Assembly (NCBI RefSeq): GCF_033101155.1
Contig: NZ_JAWMPX010000020.1
Span: 1 to 64,000 of the forward strand
Length of the DNA: 64,000 nucleotides
DNA from: Tropicimonas sp033101155
Lineage (GTDB): Bacteria; Pseudomonadota; Alphaproteobacteria; Rhodobacterales; Rhodobacteraceae
Reading direction: 5' to 3'
Made by a program: the position numbers and the translations under genes. The notes beneath the pieces are model-generated. The model was not told the DNA's origin and made no database searches. It saw only the letters and a program-made list of their open reading frames with translations. This document shows, one piece after another, positions 35,065-44,269 of this stretch (the stretch's first letter is position 1; every line of letters starts with the position of its first letter).

Positions 35065-36861
35065 TCAGGCGCTTTTTTTCGCCACAACATAGGTCCCCGG
35101 CGCGGGAACTATCGCGGGATGGTCCGAATCACCGGGCTGTCGCGCGGGCACCTGTGCACCCGAGCGGCGCTTCAGCCATTCCTCCCAGCGCTGCCACCAG
35201 GAGCCTTGATGGAAATCGGCCGTCGCCTGCCAATCTTCCGGCGACAGCGTCATGTCCTCATTGGTGTAGTGGCCGTATTTCTTCTTGCTCGGCGGGTTCA
35301 CGATACCGGCGATATGGCCGGATTCGGAGAGAATGAAGGTCTTCTGCTTCGAACCCATCTTCTGGATACCCCGGAACGAACTCTTCCAGGCGGCGATGTG
35401 ATCGGTCTCGCAGGCGATGGCGCAGAGCGGCACATCCACATCCTTGATCGAGAGCGTCTCGCCGCAGAGCTCGAACCCCTCGCTGCCAGCGAATTCGTCC
35501 CGCTGGCAGAGGCCGCGCAGATATTGCACCGCCATGCGGCCGGGCAGATTCGTGCCGTCGCCGTTCCAATAGAGCAGGTCGAAGGCCGGCGGCGCCTCCC
35601 CCATCATGTAACTGCGGATCGCCGGCGCATAGATCAGGTCGTTGCTGCGCAGATAGGAGAAGGTGCGCGACATGTAGAACGAGTCGAGAATACCCGAGTT
35701 AACGCATTCCGCCTCGATTCCGTCGACGAAATCGTCCTGCAGGAAGACGCCGACCTCGCCCTGATCCGAAAAATCGGTGAGCGTCGTGAAGAAGGTCGCG
35801 GAGCGGATCGACTTGTCACCGCGCTTCTTCATCAGCGACAGCGTCAGCGACAGCGTTGTGCCGGCGATGCAATAGCCGATAACGTTGATCTTCTCCTCGC
35901 CACAGATGGACTTCACCTCGTTGATGGCGGTGAGATAGCCCTCCTCGATGTAGTTCTCCATGCCAACATCCGCATAGGACTCATCGGGGTTGACCCAGGA
36001 GACGACGAAGACCGTGTAGCCCTGATCCACCACCCATTTGATCAGCGAGTTGGCAGGCTTGAGATCCAGAATGTAGAACTTGTTGATCCAGGGCGGGAAG
36101 ATCAGCAGCGGCGCGCGCGCGACCGTCTCGGTCGTCGGCTTGTACTGGATCAGCTCAAACATCCGGTTGCGGAAAACGACCTCGCCCTCGCTCGCACCGA
36201 TATTCTGGCCCACGGTGAAGGCGTCCTTGTCAGCCAGCGTGACGACCAGATCGCCGTCATTGGCCTCCATATCCCGCACAAGGTTCTCCAGCCCGGCAAC
36301 CAAGGACTGCCCTTCCGTGTCCACAGCCTTCTGCAACGCCTCCGGATTGGTGCTGAGAAAATTGGCCGGGCTCATCATGTCGACGATCTGGCTGGTGAAG
36401 TATTCCAGCCGCTGCTTGTCCTTCGGTTCGAGATAATCGAGATCGGCGACAGCCTTGTTGATGGCCTCACCCGTCATCAGATATTGCTGCTTGAGGAAGT
36501 TGTAATAGGGGTGCGTCTGCCAGAGCTCACCAGCGAATCGGCGGTCTTGCGGTGTCTTGTCCTCAGGGGCGGTCAGTTTGCCGGATGCGAGCACCTGCTG
36601 GGCCTCAAAGGCGTGTTTCAACGTCTTTCCCCAGAAATCCACCTGATGTTCGAAGATCTTGGCCGGATTCTTCATCATCTCGGTCCAATAGGCCGATCCG
36701 GCCTTCATATAGAGGTCCTGACCCGGGGACTGCAGTGCCGGGTCAATCGGTCTTTGATGCGACAGGGCCGCCACAAGCCGTTGAGAAAGCGACTCGATTT
36801 TCGCCAGATTGGCCGCGAGCTCGTCCTGATCTGGTGTTTGAGTCTCTTGATCGGTTGTCAT
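35065..36861 (-). CDS. phaC: Class I polyhydroxyalkanoate synthase PhaC
   Basis: A 598-residue polymerase that builds PHA from 3-hydroxyacyl-CoA at the granule surface. The lipase-like box is GYCIAG with nucleophile Cys331. Asp487 (ACETDHIAAW) and His516 (SESGHIAGIVNPP) complete the triad, with spacing like C319, D480 and H508 of the Cupriavidus enzyme. The length and N-terminal PhaC_N domain (EMMKNPAKIFEHQVDFW) fit class I. I start at MTTDQETQ (36861), because the upstream frame runs into the phaZ start. It is divergent from phaZ. No phaA or phaB gene is in the window. Confidence 0.96.
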   Translation of the reverse strand: MTTDQETQTPDQDELAANLAKIESLSQRLVAALSHQRPIDPALQSPGQDLYMKAGSAYWTEMMKNPAKIFEHQVDFWGKTLKHAFEAQQVLASGKLTAPEDKTPQDRRFAGELWQTHPYYNFLKQQYLMTGEAINKAVADLDYLEPKDKQRLEYFTSQIVDMMSPANFLSTNPEALQKAVDTEGQSLVAGLENLVRDMEANDGDLVVTLADKDAFTVGQNIGASEGEVVFRNRMFELIQYKPTTETVARAPLLIFPPWINKFYILDLKPANSLIKWVVDQGYTVFVVSWVNPDESYADVGMENYIEEGYLTAINEVKSICGEEKINVIGYCIAGTTLSLTLSLMKKRGDKSIRSATFFTTLTDFSDQGEVGVFLQDDFVDGIEAECVNSGILDSFYMSRTFSYLRSNDLIYAPAIRSYMMGEAPPAFDLLYWNGDGTNLPGRMAVQYLRGLCQRDEFAGSEGFELCGETLSIKDVDVPLCAIACETDHIAAWKSSFRGIQKMGSKQKTFILSESGHIAGIVNPPSKKKYGHYTNEDMTLSPEDWQATADFHQGSWWQRWEEWLKRRSGAQVPARQPGDSDHPAIVPAPGTYVVAKKSA

Positions 36862-36977
36862 GGAAGGCCCTTTTCCATTAGTTTCGCCGCAATGAATATA
36901 TTCGCAGGAATGTTCCGGCAAAGCGACCTTTTGTTCCGGTCGCCCGCCAGAGGCGCCACCCAAGGAGTAAGTGACGC

Positions 36978-38261
36978 ATGAAATACATGGCAACCTATGA
37001 CCTGATGGAGAGTATCCGGGTCACCAATGAGTGGCTTGGCTCCACCGCCAAGGCGGCGTGCTCCCATCCGGCCTTCGGGCTGTCCATGAATCCGTTCCTC
37101 CAGCTCACCGCAGCCTGGGGCGAAGTGACCGAGCGCAGCTTCCAACGCATGCAGGCCAAACCGGACTGGAACATCAACTCCGTCGTCGGCAGAGACGGGC
37201 GCGACCACTTGATCGACGTGATACCGATGGTCGAGAAGCCCTTCGGCGACCTCATCCACTTCGAGGTCCAGGGCCGGGAAGAACTGCCGCGCAAGGTGCT
37301 TCTGGTGGCGCCGATGTCCGGCCATTACGCAACGCTGCTGCGCTCGACTGTCTTCTCGCTGCTGCCCGATTGCGAGGTTTATACAACCGACTGGCACAAT
37401 GCGCGCGACATCCCGGTCTCAGCCGGCAAGTTCGATGTCGAGGATTACGTGCTCTACCTTGTCGAGTTCATGAAGCATCTCGGACCGGACACGCATGTGA
37501 TCGCAGTCTGCCAGCCGGCCCCGCTGACACTAGCGGCTACCGCCTATCTCGCGGAGGAAGACCCCGCCGCACAGCCCAATTCGCTGACCCTGATCGGCGG
37601 CCCGATCGATCCGGGCGCATCCCCGACCGAGGTGACCGAGTTCGGGCGCACGGCCACGATGGGACAGCTGGAACAGCATGTGCTGCAACGGGTCGGATTC
37701 AAATATGCCGGCGCGGGGCGGATGGTCTATCCGGGCCTGCAACAGCTCGCCTCCTTCATCGCGATGAATTCGGAGATGCATTCCTCCGCCTTCTTCGACC
37801 AGATCGTGCGCACGGCACGCGGTGAGGCGCACGAGCATGACCGCCACAACCGGTTCTACGACGAATATCTCGCCGTGATGGACATGACGGCGGAATTCTA
37901 CATGTCGACCGTCGAGCGGATCTTCAAGAATCGCGAGATCGCCCAGGACATCTTCGAGGTGAACGGCAAGCGCGTGCATATCGGCGCGATCACCGATGTC
38001 GCGGTGAAGACGGTCGAGGGCTCGAATGACGATATCTCGGCGCCGGGCCAATGCGTCGCCGCGCTGGACCTGCTGACCGGGCTCGACGACAGCAAGAAGG
38101 CGAGCCACCTGGAACCGGGCGCCGGCCATTACGGCATCTTTGCCGGCAAATCCTGGCGCAACAATATCCGGCCGCTGGTTCTGGAATTCATCGACGCGAA
38201 CATGTCCCATGAGCGGCGCCGGATGGATTTCGCCAACATCAAGTCGCTGCATTCGCGGTAG
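36978..38261 (+). CDS. phaZ: Intracellular polyhydroxyalkanoate depolymerase PhaZ
   Basis: A 427-residue intracellular PHA depolymerase of the alpha/beta-hydrolase fold. The nucleophile is Cys in VIAVCQPAPLTLAA, as in PhaZa1-type enzymes that use Cys rather than Ser. The TTDWHNARDIPVSAGKFDVEDYVLYL block and the C-terminal GAGHYGIFAGKSWR His region are characteristic. It releases 3-hydroxybutyrate units from native granules. It is divergent from phaC across 116 bases, in which I see no perfect PhaR box. The start ATG has AAGGAG 10 bases upstream. Confidence 0.95.
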   Translation: MKYMATYDLMESIRVTNEWLGSTAKAACSHPAFGLSMNPFLQLTAAWGEVTERSFQRMQAKPDWNINSVVGRDGRDHLIDVIPMVEKPFGDLIHFEVQGREELPRKVLLVAPMSGHYATLLRSTVFSLLPDCEVYTTDWHNARDIPVSAGKFDVEDYVLYLVEFMKHLGPDTHVIAVCQPAPLTLAATAYLAEEDPAAQPNSLTLIGGPIDPGASPTEVTEFGRTATMGQLEQHVLQRVGFKYAGAGRMVYPGLQQLASFIAMNSEMHSSAFFDQIVRTARGEAHEHDRHNRFYDEYLAVMDMTAEFYMSTVERIFKNREIAQDIFEVNGKRVHIGAITDVAVKTVEGSNDDISAPGQCVAALDLLTGLDDSKKASHLEPGAGHYGIFAGKSWRNNIRPLVLEFIDANMSHERRRMDFANIKSLHSR

Positions 38262-38280
38262 GGGCGAACGGGGATCGCCC
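38262..38280 (+). terminator. Possible hairpin terminator after phaZ
   Basis: GGGCGA-ACGGGGA-TCGCCC directly follows the phaZ stop: a 6-base stem with a 7-base loop and a weak TT after it. It is plausible but not strong. Confidence 0.35.
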
Positions 38281-38340
38281 TTGCTGTCGCGGCGTCGGCC
38301 GCGGCCGCCTTGGCGACATTCCCGACCGAAGACCTTTCGA

Positions 38341-39051
38341 TCAGCGGAGGATGAGCGGAGATTCGAGCCAGTTGCGCAGGATCTGGTTGGTGACTTGCGG
38401 CTGTTCGAGTGTCGGCAGCTGACCGGCGCCTTCCACGATGTGCAGATCGGCATTCGGGATAAGCTCGGCCATGAATTCATGACGTTTGACCGGGTAAACC
38501 ACGTCCTGGTCGCCGCAGAGCACAAGCGTCGGAACACGGGTCGTGCGCAGGACCTTCTGCTGATCCGGGCGGCGCTGCAGCGCACGGGACTGGGCGATGA
38601 AGACCTCCGGGCCGAGCGTTTCAGCCATGTCGACGATGAGGTTGAGAACCTCGCCGCGATTGGGTCCCTGGGCGAGGGAGCGCGGGCCGATCTCCTCGCG
38701 CATCATCGACCCGAGCCGTCCGGAGCGCACGGCGACGATCTGCGGTTCGCGATCTGCGGCGGCCTGCGGCGTCTCGGGCAGCGGGCTGGTGTCGAAGAGC
38801 GCCAGCCGGGTGATGCGCTCGGGCGCACGGCGGAGCACTTCCATGGCGACCATCCCGCCCATGGCGAGCCCGGCAAGGGCGAAGCGGTTCGGAGCGGCCT
38901 CCAGCACCTGCGCAGCGATGGCCCCGATGGAGGAGGCTCCAGCGACGGGGGCGACCATGACCGCACGATCGCGTCCGAACTCCATCACCTGCGGCCAGAA
39001 GAGCCGCGCGTCGCACATCATGCCGGGCAGGAATACCAGCGGTTCATTCAT
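38341..39051 (-). CDS. Alpha/beta-hydrolase-fold protein lacking the catalytic Ser and His
   Basis: A 236-residue protein of the alpha/beta-hydrolase superfamily, opening with the oxyanion strand PLVFLPGMMCDARLFW. The nucleophile elbow reads GLAMGG, with Ala63 where Ser is expected. The catalytic His position reads GAGQLPTLE, with Gln211 instead of His. The acid residue in GDQDVVYPV (D181/D183) is kept. Two of three triad residues are therefore missing although the reading frame and fold blocks are intact, which suggests a pseudoenzyme with a binding or regulatory role. It converges on phaZ with a 79-base gap, so a link to PHA metabolism is possible but unproven. Confidence 0.85.
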   Translation of the reverse strand: MNEPLVFLPGMMCDARLFWPQVMEFGRDRAVMVAPVAGASSIGAIAAQVLEAAPNRFALAGLAMGGMVAMEVLRRAPERITRLALFDTSPLPETPQAAADREPQIVAVRSGRLGSMMREEIGPRSLAQGPNRGEVLNLIVDMAETLGPEVFIAQSRALQRRPDQQKVLRTTRVPTLVLCGDQDVVYPVKRHEFMAELIPNADLHIVEGAGQLPTLEQPQVTNQILRNWLESPLILR

Positions 39052-39144
39052 TCACTCGGCCCTCGTTGACTGCTCTGGCACCGTTACATGCATCCGGCCG
39101 CAGGCTATAGAGCGGCGCCAGTCCGGCGGAAAGCCCGAAACGCC

Positions 39145-39585
39145 TCACTCGGTAGCGCCGCCTCCCCACTGGAAGGCCCCGTCGCGGCCAAGCGGCGAGA
39201 AGGGGTTATAGGCGACTTCCCAGAAATGCCCGTCAAGATCAGCGAAATAGCCGTGATGGCCGCCCCAGAACACATCCTGCGCTGGCTTGAGCAGCTTTCC
39301 GCCAGCCGCTTCCGCGGCGGCGAGAAGGCGCGCGACCTCCTCCGGACTGCGCACGTTATGCGCGAGCGTCATCGTGGAGCTGCCCGGGGTGAGGGACTCG
39401 AGCGGCACGCCGATATCCTCGGCCAGCTTGTCGAGCGGGTAGAGCCCGAGCGTCTGGCCCAGAAGGTTGAAGGCGATCACCCCGTCCGGGCTCGCCTCCC
39501 TCTCCCATCCAAGTGCCTCGTAGAAGCGTGCGGCCCGCTCCAGATCGGCCACGCCGAGGGTGATCAGGCTGACACGACGTTCCAT
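39145..39585 (-). CDS. VOC-family (glyoxalase-like) protein
   Basis: About 146 residues of the vicinal-oxygen-chelate fold: MERRVSLITLGVADLERAARFYEALGW, then SSTMTLAHNVRSPEEVARLL and the second-half GGHHGYFADLDGHFWEVAYNP. This last block carries the conserved His-Glu type metal ligands. Family members include glyoxalase-like and antibiotic-resistance-like proteins; no specific function can be read. Start options are 39597, 39591 and 39585; a GGAG six bases upstream favours 39585. It is coupled to the upstream hydrolase, whose stop overlaps the earliest ATG (TGATG). Confidence 0.88.
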   Translation of the reverse strand: MERRVSLITLGVADLERAARFYEALGWEREASPDGVIAFNLLGQTLGLYPLDKLAEDIGVPLESLTPGSSTMTLAHNVRSPEEVARLLAAAEAAGGKLLKPAQDVFWGGHHGYFADLDGHFWEVAYNPFSPLGRDGAFQWGGGATE

Positions 39586-39596
39586 ACTCATCTCCA

Positions 39597-40565
39597 TCAC
39601 AGTTTCCCGGCCCAATCAGCGATGATCCGGGCTGTTTCTTCGGTCTGCCCGGGGCTCAGGCTGTCCCCGGAAATCACATGCGAGCTGGGGTCGTCCTCCG
39701 GACCCATCACCCGCAGCGAGACCTCTGTCGGCCCACCCCAGGCCGCCATCGCCTCAGCAGTCTTCTCAGGTGAAACGACCTGGTCCTGCTCGGAATAGAC
39801 GAACAGCGCCGGAACGGTCGCCGCAGACAGGTCAAGCCCGTCGACATGCTCCACCAGCGCCATCATCGGCAGAACGGCGGTGGTCGGGTAACGCGTGGTC
39901 CAATGAGCGGCATGGGCGTCGTTCAGCGGCTCGAAACCACGCTCAGGCCCGACAAGATGCGGCAGCCAGTACCGCGCCAGCGGCAGGGTCAGCATACCGG
40001 CCTTCGGGTTTTGCAAGGCGAAGTTCGGCGAGACGAAGACCACGCCCGCGAGCCCATCGGAGAGGTCGGGGTCGGTCGCGGCGAGGGCGGCCAGCGTGCC
40101 GCCGGTCGAAGTGGAGATCACGAGGACGCGCTCACCGAGGCGGCGGCCAATGGCCAGCGCTTCCGCCATGTCCTCGATCCAGTCCCCGGCCGTTGCCTCG
40201 GCCATCGCATCCCCGTCGCGGCCATGCCCGGTGAGACGGGTGAAGAAGAGATTGGCGCCGAGCGTCTCCGCCACCTTGTCCGGCACCGGGCGGATCTCCT
40301 CGGCGCTGGCCGAAAAGCCGTGCAAATAGATAATGGAGAGCGGGGTCGTCGCCCCCGGTTCCCCAGCCCATTGGATGCGCTTCACGGCTTCCGGGCGCAG
40401 GTTCGGCACATCTGCCTCCTGTTTGGCCAGCCAGTCATCGAGATTGTCGCCGAGTGTGTCGGCCGCGAAGGATATGTCCCGGTCCACCGGTTCGCGAGGC
40501 CCGAACAGGAACAGGGCTCCAATGACAAGCAGGAGGCCCAGAACCCCAAAGGCAAGCATTCTCAT
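39597..40565 (-). CDS. Membrane-anchored alpha/beta hydrolase
   Basis: A 322-residue hydrolase. A single N-terminal hydrophobic segment (MLAFGVLGLLLVIGALFLF, residues 3-21) should tether it to the inner membrane, with the catalytic domain most likely outside. The oxyanion strand is IIYLHGFSAS and the nucleophile elbow ISTSTGG, where the usual first Gly is Ser. ALFVYSEQDQVVSP and DPSSHVISGD supply the Asp and His. It may be a carboxylesterase or lysophospholipase. Its ATG overlaps the stop of the upstream hydrolase gene (ATGA, 40562-40565), so these genes form an operon. Confidence 0.88.
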   Translation of the reverse strand: MRMLAFGVLGLLLVIGALFLFGPREPVDRDISFAADTLGDNLDDWLAKQEADVPNLRPEAVKRIQWAGEPGATTPLSIIYLHGFSASAEEIRPVPDKVAETLGANLFFTRLTGHGRDGDAMAEATAGDWIEDMAEALAIGRRLGERVLVISTSTGGTLAALAATDPDLSDGLAGVVFVSPNFALQNPKAGMLTLPLARYWLPHLVGPERGFEPLNDAHAAHWTTRYPTTAVLPMMALVEHVDGLDLSAATVPALFVYSEQDQVVSPEKTAEAMAAWGGPTEVSLRVMGPEDDPSSHVISGDSLSPGQTEETARIIADWAGKL

Positions 40566-41317
40566 CCTTCCACCTCCCGCAACACCTCTTCGACCGCCGC
40601 AACGATCAGGCCCATATCCGCAGGCTCCGAGAAGCGGTGGTCGGCGCCCTTGACGAGCGTCAGGCGAATATCTTCGCCCTCGACATGCTCCAGCAGGCGC
40701 AGCGCGGTGGCGGTCTCGACCGACTCATCCGCCGTACCTTGCAGGAAACGGGTCGGGAAAGGCAGCGTGAGCGGGGATCGCAGGACGAGCCGGTCGCGCC
40801 CCTCCTCAATCAGTCGCCGGGTCACGATCATCGGGTCGCCGTAATCGGATGGAAGCGCAACCTGCCCTGCTTCCAGCACTTCCGCCTTCTGGGCCTCGGA
40901 AAACCCGGCCCAGAATCCATCTTCGGTGAAATCTGGCGCCGCGGCGATGGTGACAAGCCCGGCCAGCTGTTCCGGCATCGCCCGGGCCAGCAGCAGCGAG
41001 AGCCAGCCGCCCATGGACGAGCCGAGCAACAGGATCTTCCCATCGGTCAGCGTTTCGATCACCGCCGAAGCGTCCTCGAACCAGTCGCCGATCGCCCCCT
41101 GCTCGAACGCGCCGCTGCTCTGCCCGTGCCCCGAGCAGTCGAACCGGATGAAGGGCCGCCCCTGCGCCCGCGCCCAGGCTTCCAGGTGCAGCACCTTGGT
41201 GCCCCCCATGTCGGAGCGCAGCCCGTGGCAGAAGACGATGGCCGGGCCCTGTCCTTTGTGGCGATGATAGGCGATGCGACGCCCCTGCGGCGTCGTCAGG
41301 AATTGCGGATCGGCCAT
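40562..41317 (-). CDS. Soluble alpha/beta hydrolase
   Basis: A 251-residue cytoplasmic hydrolase with an intact triad: VFCHGLRSDM oxyanion region, nucleophile Ser in LLGSSMGGWLS, acid in LQGTADESVE and His in KGADHRFSEPAD. It starts MADPQFLTTPQGRRIAYHRH at 41317; the frame continuing upstream is antisense to the aminotransferase gene and is not coding. It is the first gene of a three-gene operon with a membrane-anchored hydrolase and a VOC protein. The substrate is unknown. It resembles the serine-aminopeptidase/lysophospholipase-like group. Confidence 0.9.
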   Translation of the reverse strand: MADPQFLTTPQGRRIAYHRHKGQGPAIVFCHGLRSDMGGTKVLHLEAWARAQGRPFIRFDCSGHGQSSGAFEQGAIGDWFEDASAVIETLTDGKILLLGSSMGGWLSLLLARAMPEQLAGLVTIAAAPDFTEDGFWAGFSEAQKAEVLEAGQVALPSDYGDPMIVTRRLIEEGRDRLVLRSPLTLPFPTRFLQGTADESVETATALRLLEHVEGEDIRLTLVKGADHRFSEPADMGLIVAAVEEVLREVEG

Positions 41318-41413
41318 GGCTCTTTCCCTGTCTTTTTGCCGCGCAACACTAGCCGAGCCGGAGCGCATCGCAAGCCTTGCCGTTGCGCCCGGCTTGCGCC
41401 ACTCTCCTCGCCC

Positions 41414-42517
41414 ATGACCGGACCTCGCTACACCCCGCTTGCCGCCTCGCTCCCCGCCACCGTGCCCTTTGTCGGCCCCGAAACCCAGGAACGCGCGCGC
41501 GGCCGCCCCTTTGCCGCGCGCCTCGGCGCCAATGAATCCGGCTTCGGCCCGGCCGCGTCGGTCATGCGCGCCATCGCGGACGCGGCCAGCGGTGCCTGGA
41601 TGTATGGCGACCCAGAGAATCACGACCTGATTCAGGCGCTTGCCACCCATCACGCCCTGCCGACCGAGGCGATCATGGTCGGCGAGGGAATCGACGGGCT
41701 GCTCGGCTATCTCGTGCGGTTGCTTGTCGGACCGGGCGACTCGGTCGTCACCTCCGCCGGCGCGTATCCGACCTTCAATTACCACGTCGCGGGTTTCGGC
41801 GGCACGCTGCACACGGTTCCCTATCGCGACGATCACGAAGATCCGGCGGCGCTTCTCGACCGTGCCGCCGAGGTCGGGGCAAAGCTGGTCTATCTCGCCA
41901 ATCCGGACAACCCGATGGGAACCTGGCATGACGCCGCGAGTATTTCCCGCGCCATCGACGCCGTGCCCGAGGGCTGCGTCCTACTGCTCGACGAGGCCTA
42001 TATCGAGCTTGCCCCCGAGGGCACCGCGCCCGCTTTCGACCCGACCGACAGACGCGTCATCCGCATGCGGACCTTCTCCAAGGCGCATGGGCTTGCGGGC
42101 ATGCGGGTCGGCTACGCGGTGGGTCATCCCGAACTGATCACCGCCTTCAACAAGGTCCGCAACCATTTCGGCATGAGCCGGGTCAGCCAGGCCGCAGCGC
42201 TGGCGAGCCTCGCCGATCCGGACAATCTTGCCGAGACCATCGCGCGTGTCGCCCGCTCCCGAGACCGCATCGCGGAGATCGCGCGTGCAAATGGTCTGAC
42301 CCCACTCCCCTCCGCCACCAATTTCGTCGCTCTCGACACGGGGCGTGACGGCGATTTCGCCCGCGCTCTGTTGCAGGCGCTGATCGAACGGGACATTTTC
42401 GTCCGCATGCCATTCGTCGCACCGCAGGACCGCTGTATCCGCATTTCCTGTGGCCCGGATCGGGAGATGGACCTCTTTGCAGCCGCGCTGCCCAAGGCTT
42501 TGGCCAGCCTCTGCTGA
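41414..42517 (+). CDS. HisC-like PLP-dependent aminotransferase
   Basis: A 367-residue fold-type I aminotransferase of the histidinol-phosphate aminotransferase group: RLGANESGFGPAASV at the start, VYLANPDNPMGTW (PLP ring stacking), VLLLDEAYIELAP and the Schiff-base region RTFSKAHGLAGMRVGYAVG, with Lys223. The C-terminal CIRISCGPDREMD block carries the substrate-binding Arg. No other his genes are adjacent, so it could be a second copy acting on another amino acid. It is divergent from the soluble hydrolase across about 96 bases. Confidence 0.9.
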   Translation: MTGPRYTPLAASLPATVPFVGPETQERARGRPFAARLGANESGFGPAASVMRAIADAASGAWMYGDPENHDLIQALATHHALPTEAIMVGEGIDGLLGYLVRLLVGPGDSVVTSAGAYPTFNYHVAGFGGTLHTVPYRDDHEDPAALLDRAAEVGAKLVYLANPDNPMGTWHDAASISRAIDAVPEGCVLLLDEAYIELAPEGTAPAFDPTDRRVIRMRTFSKAHGLAGMRVGYAVGHPELITAFNKVRNHFGMSRVSQAAALASLADPDNLAETIARVARSRDRIAEIARANGLTPLPSATNFVALDTGRDGDFARALLQALIERDIFVRMPFVAPQDRCIRISCGPDREMDLFAAALPKALASLC

Positions 42518-42692
42518 AGTTTGATCCGTCGAAAGAGGGTGAAAAAGCCTGATGAGGGGGTGGGGGCCCAGTGCCGTTGGCCCGGCCTCACGGCCGAAGG
42601 ACACTGTGCCGGGCTCGGAGCGGTCCAGACAGCCAATGCTCGTTCACGCACGCGCAGCGCAACCGCAAAAACACCCAAGATCAGCCCCGATG

Positions 42693-43043
42693 TCAGGAAA
42701 TGTCCCAATCATCCTCATGCGCCAGCTCACCGATGGCCAGCCAGGACGCGGAGGCGCGGGCAATCTGGGTATCGCTCCAGGTGTGAACGGCGATCTCGAA
42801 CCCCTCTTCCGTGATCGAACGGGCCGTGATGTCGATACGCGGATTGGAGCTGGCCGCGATATCCACCATCGACAACGAAACATGGACCGAGGGCGGAGTC
42901 ATGAAACGCTCAGAAAAGCGAATTTCGACCGTCGCCTCCCGCGAGCCTTTCCCCGCCCACATCGGCCCGTCATTCCGGAAATCGGAAAAGAGCCGCGTGT
43001 CGCCCTGATCGATACCAATGAGGTAATTCCGAAATTTCTTCAT
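42693..43043 (-). CDS. H-type lectin domain protein
   Basis: A 116-residue protein. The second half matches the H-type lectin (discoidin/HPA-like) domain: sequential short beta strands VHVSLSMVDIAASSNPRIDI, TARSITEEGFEIAVHTWSDT and RASASWLAIG, with the hallmark WSDT. In animals this domain binds N-acetylgalactosamine, while the role of bacterial copies is unknown. The N-terminus MKKFRNYLIGIDQGD has no signal peptide. It is on its own strand between the aminotransferase and the hydroxyacid dehydrogenase, with 175 bases downstream that hold no gene. Confidence 0.85.
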   Translation of the reverse strand: MKKFRNYLIGIDQGDTRLFSDFRNDGPMWAGKGSREATVEIRFSERFMTPPSVHVSLSMVDIAASSNPRIDITARSITEEGFEIAVHTWSDTQIARASASWLAIGELAHEDDWDIS

Positions 43044-43120
43044 GAGGATTGTCTACCCACGCGGCATGGCGAATTCATGGCGCGAGTATTTCCAGAGGCC
43101 GGGCAGCCATGGCAAGTCAC

Positions 43121-44269
43121 TCAGCCCTGAATTGTCCTCGGTTGCGACTTCAGGGCCTCAATATCCACCGCCCCGTATTGCACCATGTTCGCTTCGAGAT
43201 CGGCCTTCAGGATGTCATAGACATGCTCTGCCCCACGCGACCCGAGCGCGGCTGTCCCGTAGAGGAATCCACGTCCGAGCATGCAGAAATCGGCACCGAG
43301 CGACAGGGCGCGCATGATATCCAGCCCGCCCTCGATGCCACTGTCGAACAACACCTTGAGGCGGCCGTTCACAACCCTGGCAATCTCGGGCAACACATCG
43401 ATGCTGGCAGGGCCGGCGTCGAATTGCCGGCCACCATGGTTGGACACGACTATCCCGTCTGCGCCCGCCGCGACAGCCAGTTCCGCATCCTCGGGATGCA
43501 TCACCCCCTTGACCACGAAATGCCCCGGCCACGCATCCCGCATCTGGCGCAGCATCTCCCAATCCGGCCGGCCATCGACCACCTTGCCGACAAACCGTGC
43601 GGCCCCGGCAAAGGTCTGGCCGTCGAAATAGGATTCGAGGATCTTGAAGCGCGGCAACCCGTTGGCCAATGTCTCCAGCGACCAGCGCGGACGGATCGCG
43701 GCGCGCCAGATCGATTGCGGCGTGAACTGCGGCGGTACGGAGACCCCGGCGACAAGCTGTCGCTCCCGACGGCTTCCGACCGGCACGTCAACCGTGATCA
43801 TGAGCGTTCCGAAGCCACATTCATGGGCGCGGCGCATGATGTCAGCTCGGATTTCGGGGTCGACCGGGGTGTAGAGCTGGAACCAGCCATTGCCCTCGCA
43901 GAGCGGACCGATTGTCTCCGGCGCCTCATTGGCAACCGTGGAGAGACCGTAGGGAAAGCCCTTCTCCGCTGCCGCCCGGGCGATATAGCGTTCCGTGCCC
44001 GGCCACATCAGCCCCGACAGCCCAACCGGCGCCGCGCCGAAGGGAACCGAGTAGCGGCGCCCGAAAATCTCCGTCTCCAACGAGGGGGTAAACCGCCCCC
44101 GAAGCACGCGTGGGACCATCTCGACCGCATCGAGCGCGGCGCGGTTATGCGGCACCAGACGCTCGGTCCCGGTGCCGCTGGCGAGATACTCCCAGGCGAA
44201 GAAGGGAACCCGCTTTCGGGCTTTCTCGGCAAGATACGGAATGGAAGGGTAACGGTTCTCAAGCTTCAT
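43121..44269 (-). CDS. FMN-dependent alpha-hydroxy acid dehydrogenase/oxidase
   Basis: A 382-residue TIM-barrel flavoenzyme of the lactate dehydrogenase (LldD)/glycolate oxidase family. FMN-binding blocks are FGAAPVGLSGLMWP, FQLYTPVDPEI and TVDVPVGSRRERQ. The Lys of HFVVKGVMHPEDAE and the catalytic His in SNHGGRQFD are present, as is LFDSGIEGGLDIMRALSLGADFCMLGRGFLYG near the C-terminus (a long FMN-phosphate segment). It oxidises an L-2-hydroxy acid such as lactate, glycolate or mandelate; which one cannot be told. It stands alone with its promoter in the 204 bases before the divergent receiver gene. Confidence 0.93.
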   Translation of the reverse strand: MKLENRYPSIPYLAEKARKRVPFFAWEYLASGTGTERLVPHNRAALDAVEMVPRVLRGRFTPSLETEIFGRRYSVPFGAAPVGLSGLMWPGTERYIARAAAEKGFPYGLSTVANEAPETIGPLCEGNGWFQLYTPVDPEIRADIMRRAHECGFGTLMITVDVPVGSRRERQLVAGVSVPPQFTPQSIWRAAIRPRWSLETLANGLPRFKILESYFDGQTFAGAARFVGKVVDGRPDWEMLRQMRDAWPGHFVVKGVMHPEDAELAVAAGADGIVVSNHGGRQFDAGPASIDVLPEIARVVNGRLKVLFDSGIEGGLDIMRALSLGADFCMLGRGFLYGTAALGSRGAEHVYDILKADLEANMVQYGAVDIEALKSQPRTIQG

